Under the pieces are notes generated by a model, which worked only from the letters and a program-made list of their open reading frames with translations, searched no databases and was not told where the DNA came from. From NCBI RefSeq assembly GCF_003627955.1, contig NZ_RBWS01000005.1, positions 248,001 to 312,000 of the forward strand: a stretch of 64,000 nucleotides of DNA, read 5' to 3'. This document shows, one piece after another, positions 9,234 to 17,802 of this stretch (the stretch's first letter is position 1; each line of letters starts with the position of its first letter). The stretch is from Sphingobacterium puteale. GTDB taxonomy: Bacteria > Bacteroidota > Bacteroidia > Sphingobacteriales > Sphingobacteriaceae. A program made the translations under genes and the position numbers.

Positions 9234-10055
9234 TTATTTAGTGATAAAAGCCAGGATATCTTTATTGATTGTTTCTGCTTCAGTTGTCGGCATTCCATGT
9301 GGGAATCCCGGATAAGTGATCAGCGTACCATTTTTCACCAGTTGTGCTGCTCTTCTACCGGTAATATCCAGCGGTACAATTTGGTCATCCTCACCGTGTA
9401 AGACCAAAACAGGAATCTCCACTTGCTTAAGTTCTTCCGTAAAATCTGTTTCAGAAAATGCTTTGATACAGTCGTAGTGTGCTTTTATTCCCCCCATCAT
9501 TCCTTGTCGCCACCAATTATCCATCACCCCCTGCTGCACCTTGGCTCCATCCCTGTTATAGCCATAAAAAGCAAGCGTAAAGTCCTGAAAATATTGTTGT
9601 CTGCGTGTCGCTGTATTCAATCGGATTTCATCAAACACGTCCATGGGTACACCGTCGGGATTTGTTTCGCTCTTAGCCATTGTCGGTGTTACAGCACTAA
9701 TTAATACCGCTTTTGCAACACGAGAAGTCCCATGATTGGTTATATAGCGGATCACCTCCCCACCACCGGTAGAGTGGCCGATATGGATCGCATCTTTCAG
9801 ATCCAATGCTGCTACCAATTGTGCGACATCAGAAGCATAAGTATCCATGTCATTCCCTTGGTCAGTCTGTGTAGAGCGTCCATGACCACGACGGTCATGC
9901 GCAATTACGCGATAGCCTTTATCGAGGAAATACATCAGCTGTGCATCCCAGTCGTCGCTTGACAAAGGCCAACCATGATGGAAAACGATAGGCTGCCCTG
10001 TTCCCCAATCTTTGTAATAAATTTCAGTTCCGTCTTGAACTTTGAATGTTGCCAT
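9234..10055 (-). CDS. Alpha/beta hydrolase, non-heme chloroperoxidase type
   Basis: A 273-residue alpha/beta-hydrolase with a complete catalytic triad: Ser95 in G-H-S-T-G-G, an Asp in H-G-E-D-D-Q-I-V-P, and a His in G-F-P-H-G-M. The oxyanion-hole segment H-H-G-W-P-L and the R-G-H-G-R-S block match the non-heme chloroperoxidase/esterase subgroup. These enzymes are esterases with promiscuous perhydrolase activity; the natural substrate is rarely known. There is no signal peptide. It lies downstream of a DsbA-like and a peroxiredoxin gene on the same strand but 233 bp away, so it probably has its own promoter. A good terminator follows. Confidence 0.88.
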   Translation of the reverse strand: MATFKVQDGTEIYYKDWGTGQPIVFHHGWPLSSDDWDAQLMYFLDKGYRVIAHDRRGHGRSTQTDQGNDMDTYASDVAQLVAALDLKDAIHIGHSTGGGEVIRYITNHGTSRVAKAVLISAVTPTMAKSETNPDGVPMDVFDEIRLNTATRRQQYFQDFTLAFYGYNRDGAKVQQGVMDNWWRQGMMGGIKAHYDCIKAFSETDFTEELKQVEIPVLVLHGEDDQIVPLDITGRRAAQLVKNGTLITYPGFPHGMPTTEAETINKDILAFITK

Positions 10056-10288
10056 GATGAATAATTTATTTTTTTAATTGTTTAATTTATCAATATGCAT
10101 AGTACAACAACTTGACCATAAAATACAACATATTGTTTTCAAGCGATTTAAAACAACAAACGTCCATTGAAAAACAACGAAATATCGTTAATTGCATATT
10201 GGATTGATCGGTTGTCCACGAGCCTTCCGACACCTGCGACAGCCTTTGCCTTATCAGCCCAATCCTAAGTCGGGCAAGGATTAAATTA

Positions 10289-10798
10289 TCAATTTTCGTG
10301 TAGCATCCGGACAAGATCCTCTGCACCGCCATCGAATTTCTCGCCGTTGACAAAAAATGTGGGTGTACCATTTACCCCGCTCATCATACCGCTTTCGAAA
10401 TCACCCTCTACTTTTTCGTCCACGCTTTGGTCTTGCAGGGCGCTTTTGAAATTGTCGACATCGAGACCGAGTCGTTCGGCTAGATCCATAAACAACCTTG
10501 TACTCAAGCTTGACTGGTTTTCATAGATTGCATCATGCATCTCCCAGAATTTGCCCTGCTCGGCCGCCGCTTCGGCGGCAAGTGCTGCCGGCCGCGCATA
10601 CTCGTGCATCTCTGACAGTGGGAAATTGCGAAATACAAACCTGATTTGGCTACCTAATTCGGCCATCATCTTTTTTAATATGGGATGAGCAGCGCCACAA
10701 TGTGGACATTGATAATCGCCATATTCGACAATCGTTACATCTGCACTACCATTACCCTGAATACGATCCTTATCGTTTACTCTTGGTTTTAATGACAT
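10289..10798 (-). CDS. DsbA family thioredoxin-fold oxidoreductase
   Basis: A 169-residue DsbA/FrnE-like protein (Thioredoxin_4 type). The redox motif C31-P-H-C34 sits in G-D-Y-Q-C-P-H-C-G, the cis-Pro loop is in G-V-N-G-T-P-T-F-F-V-N-G, and the helical insertion lies between. There is no signal peptide, so it should act in the cytoplasm as a thiol-disulfide oxidoreductase or a peroxide-stress helper. It follows the peroxiredoxin gene by 6 bp and is almost certainly co-transcribed with it, which suggests it may reduce or partner that peroxiredoxin (inference). Confidence 0.88.
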   Translation of the reverse strand: MSLKPRVNDKDRIQGNGSADVTIVEYGDYQCPHCGAAHPILKKMMAELGSQIRFVFRNFPLSEMHEYARPAALAAEAAAEQGKFWEMHDAIYENQSSLSTRLFMDLAERLGLDVDNFKSALQDQSVDEKVEGDFESGMMSGVNGTPTFFVNGEKFDGGAEDLVRMLHEN

Positions 10799-10804
10799 AA
10801 ATTT

Positions 10805-11260
10805 CTATTTTAGATTTTCCAATGCTTCTATTATCCCATCTGCTCCCGGATTTACCGCTGTCGGCGACAGGTAGCTCCATTGAATAACCCCCTCTTTATC
10901 GATCACAAAAAGAGCACGTTTACATTCTCCTTCCTCCTCATCATACACCCCATATTTTTTCGCGACTTCACCTTTTGCCTCAAAATCAGCCAACAGTGGA
11001 AAGTGCAATTTTCGGGATTGTGCAAAAGCAAGATGGCACCATTTGCTGTCCACAGATATACCTAATATCTCTGCATCATATTTCTTAAAATATTTAAGCA
11101 TTTCATTGTACAGCGCCATCTGATCACTACATACCGGGCTCCAGTCAGCAGGATAAAAAGCAAGGATTACATTATGGCCTTTAAATTCCGACAATTTGAT
11201 TTTCTGATCTGGAGTCGCATACAAGGTAAAATCAGGCGCAACATCATTTTTCTGTAGCAT
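10805..11260 (-). CDS. Peroxiredoxin (AhpC/TSA, AhpE/BCP-like)
   Basis: A 151-residue peroxiredoxin. The peroxidatic cysteine is C44 in D-W-S-P-V-C-S-D-Q, a variant of the usual T-P-V-C-T. Further family marks are A-P-D-F-T-L, F-Y-P-A, and R-A-L-F-V-I-D near the end. A second Cys in E-G-E-C-K-R could resolve the sulfenic acid. It reduces hydrogen peroxide or organic peroxides using thiols. It is the first gene of a two-gene unit with the DsbA-like protein. No operator could be recognised upstream. Confidence 0.88.
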   Translation of the reverse strand: MLQKNDVAPDFTLYATPDQKIKLSEFKGHNVILAFYPADWSPVCSDQMALYNEMLKYFKKYDAEILGISVDSKWCHLAFAQSRKLHFPLLADFEAKGEVAKKYGVYDEEEGECKRALFVIDKEGVIQWSYLSPTAVNPGADGIIEALENLK

Positions 11261-11453
11261 ATTAAGATATTTAAAATTTAACCATTACCCAGGGCCTCCA
11301 TCCGGTTTAGCTATTTTATCGCATGGGACCCTACCTATTAAAACAAAGCGTTGTAATGGAAAAATTGTTTTATTTTCTTTGCGGCCAAATCAATACAGGT
11401 CAGGTTGGCCGCTCAAATCTACGCCCCAATTCAGCTGCATATCATTGTTTCGG

Positions 11454-12005
11454 TTACTTGTTTAACCATTTACGGATCATTCTCGTGTAATTGGGCATAA
11501 CCAGATAAACCATCAAAAAAACGATACATCCGGAGATCAATAAGCCATCAGAAAAATGATTTTGAGGAATATGAAAATATCGGAGAACAGGCAGTAGAAT
11601 TATTGGTATAATCAATGACAGCGGGTAAATTGCTGACCAGGTAACAAGATATTGTTTCCAGCGCCGCGGCACCTGATGGGCTTGCTCTGCTGTTTCAAAA
11701 AGAAACTCGAGACCCGACTTGATCTGATAACGGTCCTGCTTTCGAAATAAGCGGCTTGCCCGTTCAATCATTTGTTTGCGCGTATCAGACTCCATCCAGA
11801 TTTTTAGGTTGTCCACCGTATCAAACCTGATGATTACCGTATAGACAAATGTTAATTTGGGGATAGGACGAATGATCTGTAAGTCTATAAATCCTCTCGC
11901 ATGTTTGGTCAGCGGAACAATCTCCGCAAGCCACTGATCGTATTCTAATTGCTTGTCATCTAAAATATGATGTGTTATAACGACAGAAGCGCCTTGATTT
12001 TCCAT
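11454..12005 (-). CDS. ABM-domain protein with C-terminal membrane helices
   Basis: A 183-residue protein. Residues 5-100 resemble an antibiotic-biosynthesis-monooxygenase (ABM, dimeric alpha-beta barrel) domain: V-V-I-T-H-H-I, then W-L-A-E-I-V-P-L, G-F-I-D-L-Q-I-I-R-P and V-I-I-R-F-D. Residues from about 125 hold two hydrophobic helices. This ABM-plus-membrane arrangement is seen in uncharacterised bacterial proteins; enzymatic activity is uncertain. It is monocistronic, with 193 bp to the peroxiredoxin start and a divergent SDR gene on the other side. Confidence 0.7.
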   Translation of the reverse strand: MENQGASVVITHHILDDKQLEYDQWLAEIVPLTKHARGFIDLQIIRPIPKLTFVYTVIIRFDTVDNLKIWMESDTRKQMIERASRLFRKQDRYQIKSGLEFLFETAEQAHQVPRRWKQYLVTWSAIYPLSLIIPIILLPVLRYFHIPQNHFSDGLLISGCIVFLMVYLVMPNYTRMIRKWLNK

Positions 12006-12231
12006 AGTTACTATTTGTTAAAAGTTTACATTCATACAACCGGGCTATACTTCCGCCCGGTATCTTTCTTTTTTTCATCGGTGCAGGTCGAAGGGATTGC
12101 CTATCGAAATTACTATTTTATAAAAAAACATCAAACCCACGATTTGGCTACAAGATCCGTCGATCTGCCTACATCCCAAAAATACCAAATCATCAACTTT
12201 GTAGCATCAATTTATTTTTAAACTAAAACAC

Positions 12232-13083
12232 ATGAAATCACAAAAAGTATGGTTTGTCACCGGTGCCTCCAAAGGCCTGGGTTTAAATTTGGTCAAGGAA
12301 CTTTTAGCACAAGATTATCTTGTTGTAGCGACCTCGCGTACAAAACGGGCCCTGGAACAAGAAATCGGTGAAAATGAAAATTTCCTTCCCCTTGAGGTCG
12401 ACATCACCAATGATGCGGACGTATCGCGGGCAGTACTGTCTGCAATTGATTATTTCGGGCGGATCGACGTCCTGGTCAACAATGCAGGGTATGGGCAGAC
12501 AGGCAGTGTCGAAGAACTCAGCGACTCCGAAGCCCGACGCAATTTTGACGTGAATGTCTTTGGATCTCTCAATGCTATCCGGCATATCGCACCGCATATG
12601 CGACGTCAGAAATCGGGGCATATTTTTAACATCGCATCCATCGGCGGCCTTGCAGGAAATTACCCGGGTTTTGGCATCTATTGTTCCACAAAATTTGCCG
12701 TATCCGGATTTACAGAAGCGCTCGCTGTTGAAATGGAGCCTTTTGGTATTCACACGACCCTGGTTTATCCCGGTTATTTTAGAACGGATTTTTTATCCGA
12801 TGGATCAATCCAAACCGCAGCCAATCCCATCGAAGCATATGTCACTGCAAGGGAAAATGAAGCAGCACACTTAGAGCATATCCATGGAAATCAGAAAAAC
12901 GATCCGCAAAAAGCAGCTACTTTATTGATCGAGCTCAGCACCCTGGCACACCCGCCAATCCATTTCCTAATGGGTGAAGATGCCTTTGAGCTGGCCAAAA
13001 ACAAGATTAACATGTTGACTGCCGAGATCGAAAAATGGAAGAGCTACACAGTATCCACGGGTTTCGAACAAACTGCAAAATAG
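12232..13083 (+). CDS. Short-chain dehydrogenase/reductase (classical SDR)
   Basis: A 283-residue NAD(P)-dependent oxidoreductase. The cofactor motif T-G-A-S-K-G-L-G is at 10-17, N-N-A-G at 83-86, catalytic Ser136, and Y150-x-x-x-K154. A basic residue after the glycine motif and the S-R-T-K-R segment at the end of strand two suggest NADP preference. The substrate is unknown; similar proteins are annotated only as SDR oxidoreductases. An AraC regulator follows 70 bp downstream in the same orientation, a common pairing in which the regulator may control the SDR gene. Confidence 0.9.
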   Translation: MKSQKVWFVTGASKGLGLNLVKELLAQDYLVVATSRTKRALEQEIGENENFLPLEVDITNDADVSRAVLSAIDYFGRIDVLVNNAGYGQTGSVEELSDSEARRNFDVNVFGSLNAIRHIAPHMRRQKSGHIFNIASIGGLAGNYPGFGIYCSTKFAVSGFTEALAVEMEPFGIHTTLVYPGYFRTDFLSDGSIQTAANPIEAYVTARENEAAHLEHIHGNQKNDPQKAATLLIELSTLAHPPIHFLMGEDAFELAKNKINMLTAEIEKWKSYTVSTGFEQTAK

Positions 13084-13153
13084 CCTAAAGTTATCGATCA
13101 CAGTCAGAAAAAATCGGCAATATTAAAAAAAGAAAATAATTAAATTTACAATT

Positions 13154-14068
13154 ATGGAGAATACATTTCGCTTTCATTCCCTTTCGGAGTTCCACAGCTT
13201 TTGCGGGCTGCCCAAACCAGAGCATCCCTTAATCAGTTTGGTTGATTATAGTCAAGTGCACTATCCTATTAATGACAGCAAATTAAGTTGGATACAGCAT
13301 TTTTATTCGATCGGTTTAAAGCGAAATGTAAATGCCAGGTTCAATTACGGACAGCAACAATATGACTTTGATTCGGGTGTACTGACTTTTATATCACCAT
13401 TACAATTCTTGAAAGTAGAGATTAATCAAGAGGTCCGTGCCCAACCCAGTGGCTGGATTCTCTTGATACATCCCGATTTTTTGTGGAACAGCGAACTGGC
13501 GAAGCATATCCATACATACGATTTTTTCCAATATGAAGTCAACGAAGCACTTTTTCTTTCCGAAAAGGAGGAGGCGGTAATTGTAGACATTCTCCAAAAT
13601 ATCGAAAAGGAATATCAATCCAACATCGACAAATTTAGCCGTGAACTGATCCTCAAACAGATCGAACGGTTGCTCATCTATGCAGAACGGTATTACGAAC
13701 GTCAATTTATCACACGAAAAAAGTCCACCCAAGAGCTGGTGACCCGTTTCGAAAATATACTATCGACACATTTTAGCTACGACAGCCTGATCACAAAAGG
13801 GGTTCCAACAGTAAGCATGCTTGCCCAGCAGCTCAATCTTTCCCCAAACTATCTCGGTAGCCTACTTCGAATCTATACGCAGCAAAATACGCAGCAGCAT
13901 ATACAACACAAAATGATCGAATACGCCAAACTAAGATTGAGTACCAGCGCCTTATCGATCAGCGAAATAGCATATGAGCTAGGCTTTGAGCACCCGCAGT
14001 CATTCAGTAAAGTCTTTAAGAAAAACACGCAACAGAGCCCCGTAGAATTTAGGCAGGCGTTTCAATAA
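13154..14068 (+). CDS. AraC family transcriptional regulator
   Basis: A 304-residue regulator. The N-terminal 180 residues form the ligand-sensing half without clear motif. The C-terminal third has two HTH units, the second being the AraC signature I-A-Y-E-L-G-F-E-H-P-Q-S-F-S-K-V-F-K-K followed by S-P-V-E-F-R. It directly follows the SDR gene and is probably its regulator (inference). The effector is unknown. No operator repeats were recognised in the 70-bp gap. Confidence 0.9.
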   Translation: MENTFRFHSLSEFHSFCGLPKPEHPLISLVDYSQVHYPINDSKLSWIQHFYSIGLKRNVNARFNYGQQQYDFDSGVLTFISPLQFLKVEINQEVRAQPSGWILLIHPDFLWNSELAKHIHTYDFFQYEVNEALFLSEKEEAVIVDILQNIEKEYQSNIDKFSRELILKQIERLLIYAERYYERQFITRKKSTQELVTRFENILSTHFSYDSLITKGVPTVSMLAQQLNLSPNYLGSLLRIYTQQNTQQHIQHKMIEYAKLRLSTSALSISEIAYELGFEHPQSFSKVFKKNTQQSPVEFRQAFQ

Positions 14069-14205
14069 GTACTGTTTGCAAACATCCAGATCATCCGTAT
14101 CCACGAGTTTGCTCGCATGGTCTGGAAAAACCGATCGATCTTAAGCTATTTCCCCCAATCCATAGACCGTTAGAGCCTTGGGGCTTTGCTATTCTAGCGA
14201 TACCA

Positions 14206-14730
14206 TTAATCGGCATAATACCCTTCAACACCAATTCCGATTGTCCAGAAAAACTTCGCTTTCTCCAGGTCTTCGAGCAGCATATCCACATTCTCTTCGT
14301 ATTCCCCTTCGGCCTTTATCGCTTCAATATCCTCTTGGATATCCTCTACGGTCATCTGTCGCCAAATACCGACTGAGCTGTTCAAAAAGGCATAGCAATA
14401 CCCCGCCTCAGCATCGTCGACAGGTCCACTGTTTTTTTCACTCAATATATGGAGCAGCTCGTCGGCTTCCACCTGAAAGGGGTTAACCCCATAGATGCCG
14501 ACTTCGGTCTTTTGGGGATAAGGGCCATTGATGCTTTCAATAAATTCAAGTTGCCCCAGGTCATTGAAATCCAACCGCAATTCAAGCTCATCATAATAAT
14601 ACTGCCCGTCAAGGGCGTCCGATGGAGCCCCCAGCAATTCCTGTACCTGCGCTTGGTCTATGCCGAAGGGCACTCGCCCCAAGTCTTCAATATGAATTCC
14701 GACAAGTGGAATAAATTCGATCTTTTTCAT
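14206..14730 (-). CDS. Hypothetical acidic cytoplasmic protein
   Basis: A 174-residue soluble protein I do not recognise. It is strongly acidic, with D/E-rich stretches such as D-I-Q-E-D-I-E-A-I, and begins I-E-F-I-P-L-V-G-I-H-I-E-D-L-G. The pattern of short strands (D-E-L-E-L-R-L-D-F, G-Q-L-E-F-I-E-S-I) suggests a small alpha/beta fold. There is no signal peptide or membrane segment. An in-frame ATG lies 9 bp upstream at 14739; I prefer 14730, preceded by an A-rich stretch as is usual for this phylum. It is alone between the AraC gene and the rhamnosidase gene. Confidence 0.6.
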   Translation of the reverse strand: MKKIEFIPLVGIHIEDLGRVPFGIDQAQVQELLGAPSDALDGQYYYDELELRLDFNDLGQLEFIESINGPYPQKTEVGIYGVNPFQVEADELLHILSEKNSGPVDDAEAGYCYAFLNSSVGIWRQMTVEDIQEDIEAIKAEGEYEENVDMLLEDLEKAKFFWTIGIGVEGYYAD

Positions 14731-14739
14731 TTTATACAT

Positions 14740-15066
14740 AGTTGAGCGTTCAAAACATATGTTTTCTTATATCTTAAGATCCAATACCTTAGTACGCTAA
14801 TAAAGATAGCTAAAAATTGATGGACAACAATTTAAAACCAAAATTTTCAACAAGAATTAACCCTAGCGATCCAGTATTTATTTTTATTTTCAACATAAAA
14901 AGAATACATACATCTACCAAACCAAAATTTAAATACGCCTATAAAACACTAATTAACAACAACATAAACCAATAATAAGTTTTAAAAAGTTTACCAACAC
15001 ATTTACGCTACTGAAAAACACGCACTTTGCTAACTATCTTTATGGAAACCAAACACTAGACCTCCA
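14740..15066. other. AT-rich intergenic region upstream of the GH78 gene
   Basis: This 327-bp gap separates two divergent genes and must hold both promoters. It is very AT-rich. I see a small palindrome atcttaagat (near 14771-14780) and a near-FNR pattern TTGAT-N4-AACAA at 14817-14830 with one mismatch. No exact TAnnTTTG promoter element is convincing. No gene or RNA is recognisable. Confidence 0.4.
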
Positions 15067-17664
15067 ATGACCAATTCATTTGCCCTTTTGTCGTTATGCT
15101 TACTTAGTGTATTGACCTCTATTGGTTACAGCAAATCTAAAAACATTAAGCTATACGATCTACGATGTGAGAACCTGATCAATCCAAATGCATTGGATAA
15201 TACCAGCCCCCACTTCAGTTGGAAAATAAAGTCTCCCGGTAGAGAAATGAGACAGCAGTTTTACGAAATTCAGGTTGCATCCGACAGCATAACCTTACTT
15301 GAAAATCGTCAAGCAGATTTCTGGCAATCAAATAAGATCGCCTCTGACGCATCTGTCATGGTGCCTTATGCAGGCAAGCCCCTGGCGTCTCGGTCCCTTT
15401 GCTATTGGCGAGTGAGGATTTGGAGCAACCAAGGCGAGCAATCCGACTGGAGTGATATTCAACGGTTTGGCATTGGACTTTTGAAAGATCAGCCTATGCA
15501 AGGTGAATATATTGGATTAAAAGGTGTGCACAGTCCTTTGCTCCGAAAAAACTTTCATCTGGATGCCGTGGCACTCTCTTTTTTGCATATCAATTCGCTC
15601 GGATATTATGAAGTATATATCAATGGAAAAAAGGTGGGCTCAGACGTACTCTCTCCAGCTGTATCCCATTTGAACAATCGTTCATTGATCAATACCTATG
15701 ACGTCAGCGGCTATCTTCGTAAGGGTGAAAACAGTATAGTACTTTGGCTGGGCACGGGCTGGTACAAGAAAACCACAGGTTTCAACGTTGCTTTCGACGG
15801 AGCATTGGTCCGGGCTCAGCTCGACATTCGCAACACCGGTCACTGGCAAACGAAGCTTGTCTCCGACTCCTCCTGGGAGGGTTCAGTAACCGGATACGCC
15901 GATACAGGGCCTTGGCAGGCACTGCAATTTGGCGGCGAGCGTGTCCAGGCCAGCCGAAACCCAACAGATATGGACGCTATTGCCTTAAACCATCGCTCCT
16001 GGTCGCCCGTATCCACGATCGCACTTCCCGATATACAAGCCAGCCCACAAATGACCGAACCCAATCGCATTCAGGCGACCTACCGACCAATCTCCATCAA
16101 ACAGCTCCGTGATAGTACCTGGCTGATTGATATGGGAAAAACACTAAACGGATGGTTCGAACTGGATATGAAAGATTTAAAGAGCGATCAGATAGTTGTT
16201 TTCGATTATAGTGATGCCCTGGACAGCGCCGGTAATTTTATGCAGCAGGGACAACGGGATAGCTACATGGCATTGGGACTTCATCGCGAAACTTTTCGCA
16301 ACAAGTTCAATCACCATGCTTTCCAATACATCAAAATTTCCAACCTCGGACATCGTCCCAAAAAGAAAGACGTTAAAGCGCATTTAATCCATACCAACTT
16401 TCGCCAGACCTCTACTTTTCTCTGTTCGGATCCGGACCTCAATGCCATCCACACGATGATCCAATACACCATGCGTTGTCTTTCTTTCAGTGGATATATG
16501 GTCGACTGCCCACATTTGGAACGGGCCGGATATGGTGGCGACGGAAATTCATCCACCAATACCTTACAAACCATGTTTGCAAGTTCGCCGCTCTTTGTCA
16601 ACTGGCTACAGGCCTGGTCGGATAGCATGCGCGAGGGAGGCAGCCTACCACATGTAGCACCCAATCCTGGTGCAGGTGGCGGCGGGCCTTATTGGTGCAG
16701 CTTTTTCATTATGGCGTCCTGGCGTACGTATGTCAACTACCAAGATCCGCGGCTGATCCAACGCCACTATTCTGCCATGAAACAATGGCTCTCTTATGTA
16801 GAGCGCTATAGCAGAGATGGGCTCCTTACACGCTGGCCGGACACTAAGTACCGCGATTGGTTTTTAGGAGACTGGCTTGCCCCTGCTGGTGTAGATGCAG
16901 GAGCTGCTCGCTCGGTCGACCTAATCAGCAATTGTGTCGTGAGCGAATGCTTGGCTACGATGGAAAAAATAGCCACAGTTCTCCGACTCCCGCAAGAGGC
17001 ACAGGACTTTGCCAAACGAAAAGAAAAACTGGACGCTTTGATCCATCAGGTATTTTTTAATAAAGAAACAAACCAATATGCCACAGGATCTCAACTTGAC
17101 ATGAGCTACCCCATGCTACTAGGAATTACACCTAAAGCTTCTTATGCAAAAGTAAAACAACAGCTTTTAAAGGAAAGTACCGAAAAATACAACAACCATA
17201 TAGCTGTCGGGCTCGTTGGCGTACCAATTCTAACGCAATGGGCTACGGACAACAATACGGTTGACTTTATGTATACTATGCTCAAGCAGCGGGATTATCC
17301 CGGCTACCTCTTTATGCTTGATCATGGTGCTTCCACCACCTGGGAATACTGGAGCGGAGAGCGTAGCCGTATCCATAATTGTTATAATGGTATCGGAACA
17401 TGGTTTTACCAGGCTATCGGTGGAATCCGTGTTGATGAAAACCAGCCGGGCTATAAACATATCCTCATCACTCCACAGATTCCCAAAGGTCTTACCTGGG
17501 CAAAAACAGCAATTGAGACTCCTTATGGTGAGGTTAAAGTAGATTGGTCCATCAAAAAGCATAAATTAAAGCTCGATATTACCCTTCCAGTCGGAAGTAC
17601 TGCTACGGTAAAAGCGCCGGCAGGATTCGAGATGAAGGATGTTACAATCAATTACCACCACTAA
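15067..17664 (+). CDS. Alpha-L-rhamnosidase, GH78
   Basis: An 865-residue secreted glycoside hydrolase with a signal peptide (residues 1-22). Beta-sandwich domains come first (S-W-K-I near 51, then a carbohydrate-binding-like domain with N-G-K-K-V-G near 190). The (alpha/alpha)6 catalytic barrel follows, and a C-terminal beta domain (G-Y-K-H-I-L-I-T-P). The GH78 catalytic signature is D-C-P-H-L-E-R-A-G-Y at 480-489 with G-G-D-G just after; E485 is the likely general acid. It would cleave terminal alpha-L-rhamnose from glycosides or polysaccharides. It faces the mannose PUL tail to tail, separated by a bidirectional terminator, and has no SusC/D of its own in view. Confidence 0.9.
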   Translation: MTNSFALLSLCLLSVLTSIGYSKSKNIKLYDLRCENLINPNALDNTSPHFSWKIKSPGREMRQQFYEIQVASDSITLLENRQADFWQSNKIASDASVMVPYAGKPLASRSLCYWRVRIWSNQGEQSDWSDIQRFGIGLLKDQPMQGEYIGLKGVHSPLLRKNFHLDAVALSFLHINSLGYYEVYINGKKVGSDVLSPAVSHLNNRSLINTYDVSGYLRKGENSIVLWLGTGWYKKTTGFNVAFDGALVRAQLDIRNTGHWQTKLVSDSSWEGSVTGYADTGPWQALQFGGERVQASRNPTDMDAIALNHRSWSPVSTIALPDIQASPQMTEPNRIQATYRPISIKQLRDSTWLIDMGKTLNGWFELDMKDLKSDQIVVFDYSDALDSAGNFMQQGQRDSYMALGLHRETFRNKFNHHAFQYIKISNLGHRPKKKDVKAHLIHTNFRQTSTFLCSDPDLNAIHTMIQYTMRCLSFSGYMVDCPHLERAGYGGDGNSSTNTLQTMFASSPLFVNWLQAWSDSMREGGSLPHVAPNPGAGGGGPYWCSFFIMASWRTYVNYQDPRLIQRHYSAMKQWLSYVERYSRDGLLTRWPDTKYRDWFLGDWLAPAGVDAGAARSVDLISNCVVSECLATMEKIATVLRLPQEAQDFAKRKEKLDALIHQVFFNKETNQYATGSQLDMSYPMLLGITPKASYAKVKQQLLKESTEKYNNHIAVGLVGVPILTQWATDNNTVDFMYTMLKQRDYPGYLFMLDHGASTTWEYWSGERSRIHNCYNGIGTWFYQAIGGIRVDENQPGYKHILITPQIPKGLTWAKTAIETPYGEVKVDWSIKKHKLKLDITLPVGSTATVKAPAGFEMKDVTINYHH

Positions 17665-17716
17665 TCCAACTATCGAAAGATTATAAGCGGGTAATCCGGA
17701 TCCGCCAAATCGCCTC

Positions 17717-17763
17717 AAAATAATAAGCGGGACCAAAACTATTTGGCCCCGCTTATTATTTTT
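17717..17763. terminator. Bidirectional terminator between GH78 gene and PUL
   Basis: Perfect 15-bp arms aaaataataagcggg (17717-17731) and cccgcttattatttt (17748-17762) enclose a second small stem (ccaaa/tttgg). The A-rich left flank and T-rich right flank give a T-run on either strand, so it can end both the rhamnosidase transcript and the long PUL transcript. Confidence 0.85.
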
Positions 17764-17802
17764 AAACCTGTAAGCGTATTATTTAAACCTGATCACTTAC
17801 TG

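Noticed and set aside
9222..9238. TGGCAC-like half of a sigma-54 promoter
   Set aside because: No TTGC -12 partner at the right spacing, and it lies downstream of, not upstream of, a gene.
10090..10371. 93-codon minus-strand open frame between hydrolase and DsbA genes
   Set aside because: Overlaps the DsbA-like gene out of frame and has no recognisable domain; the remaining gap looks non-coding.
14178..14486. 102-codon plus-strand open frame
   Set aside because: Antisense to the acidic hypothetical gene, with Ser/Arg-rich shadow composition.
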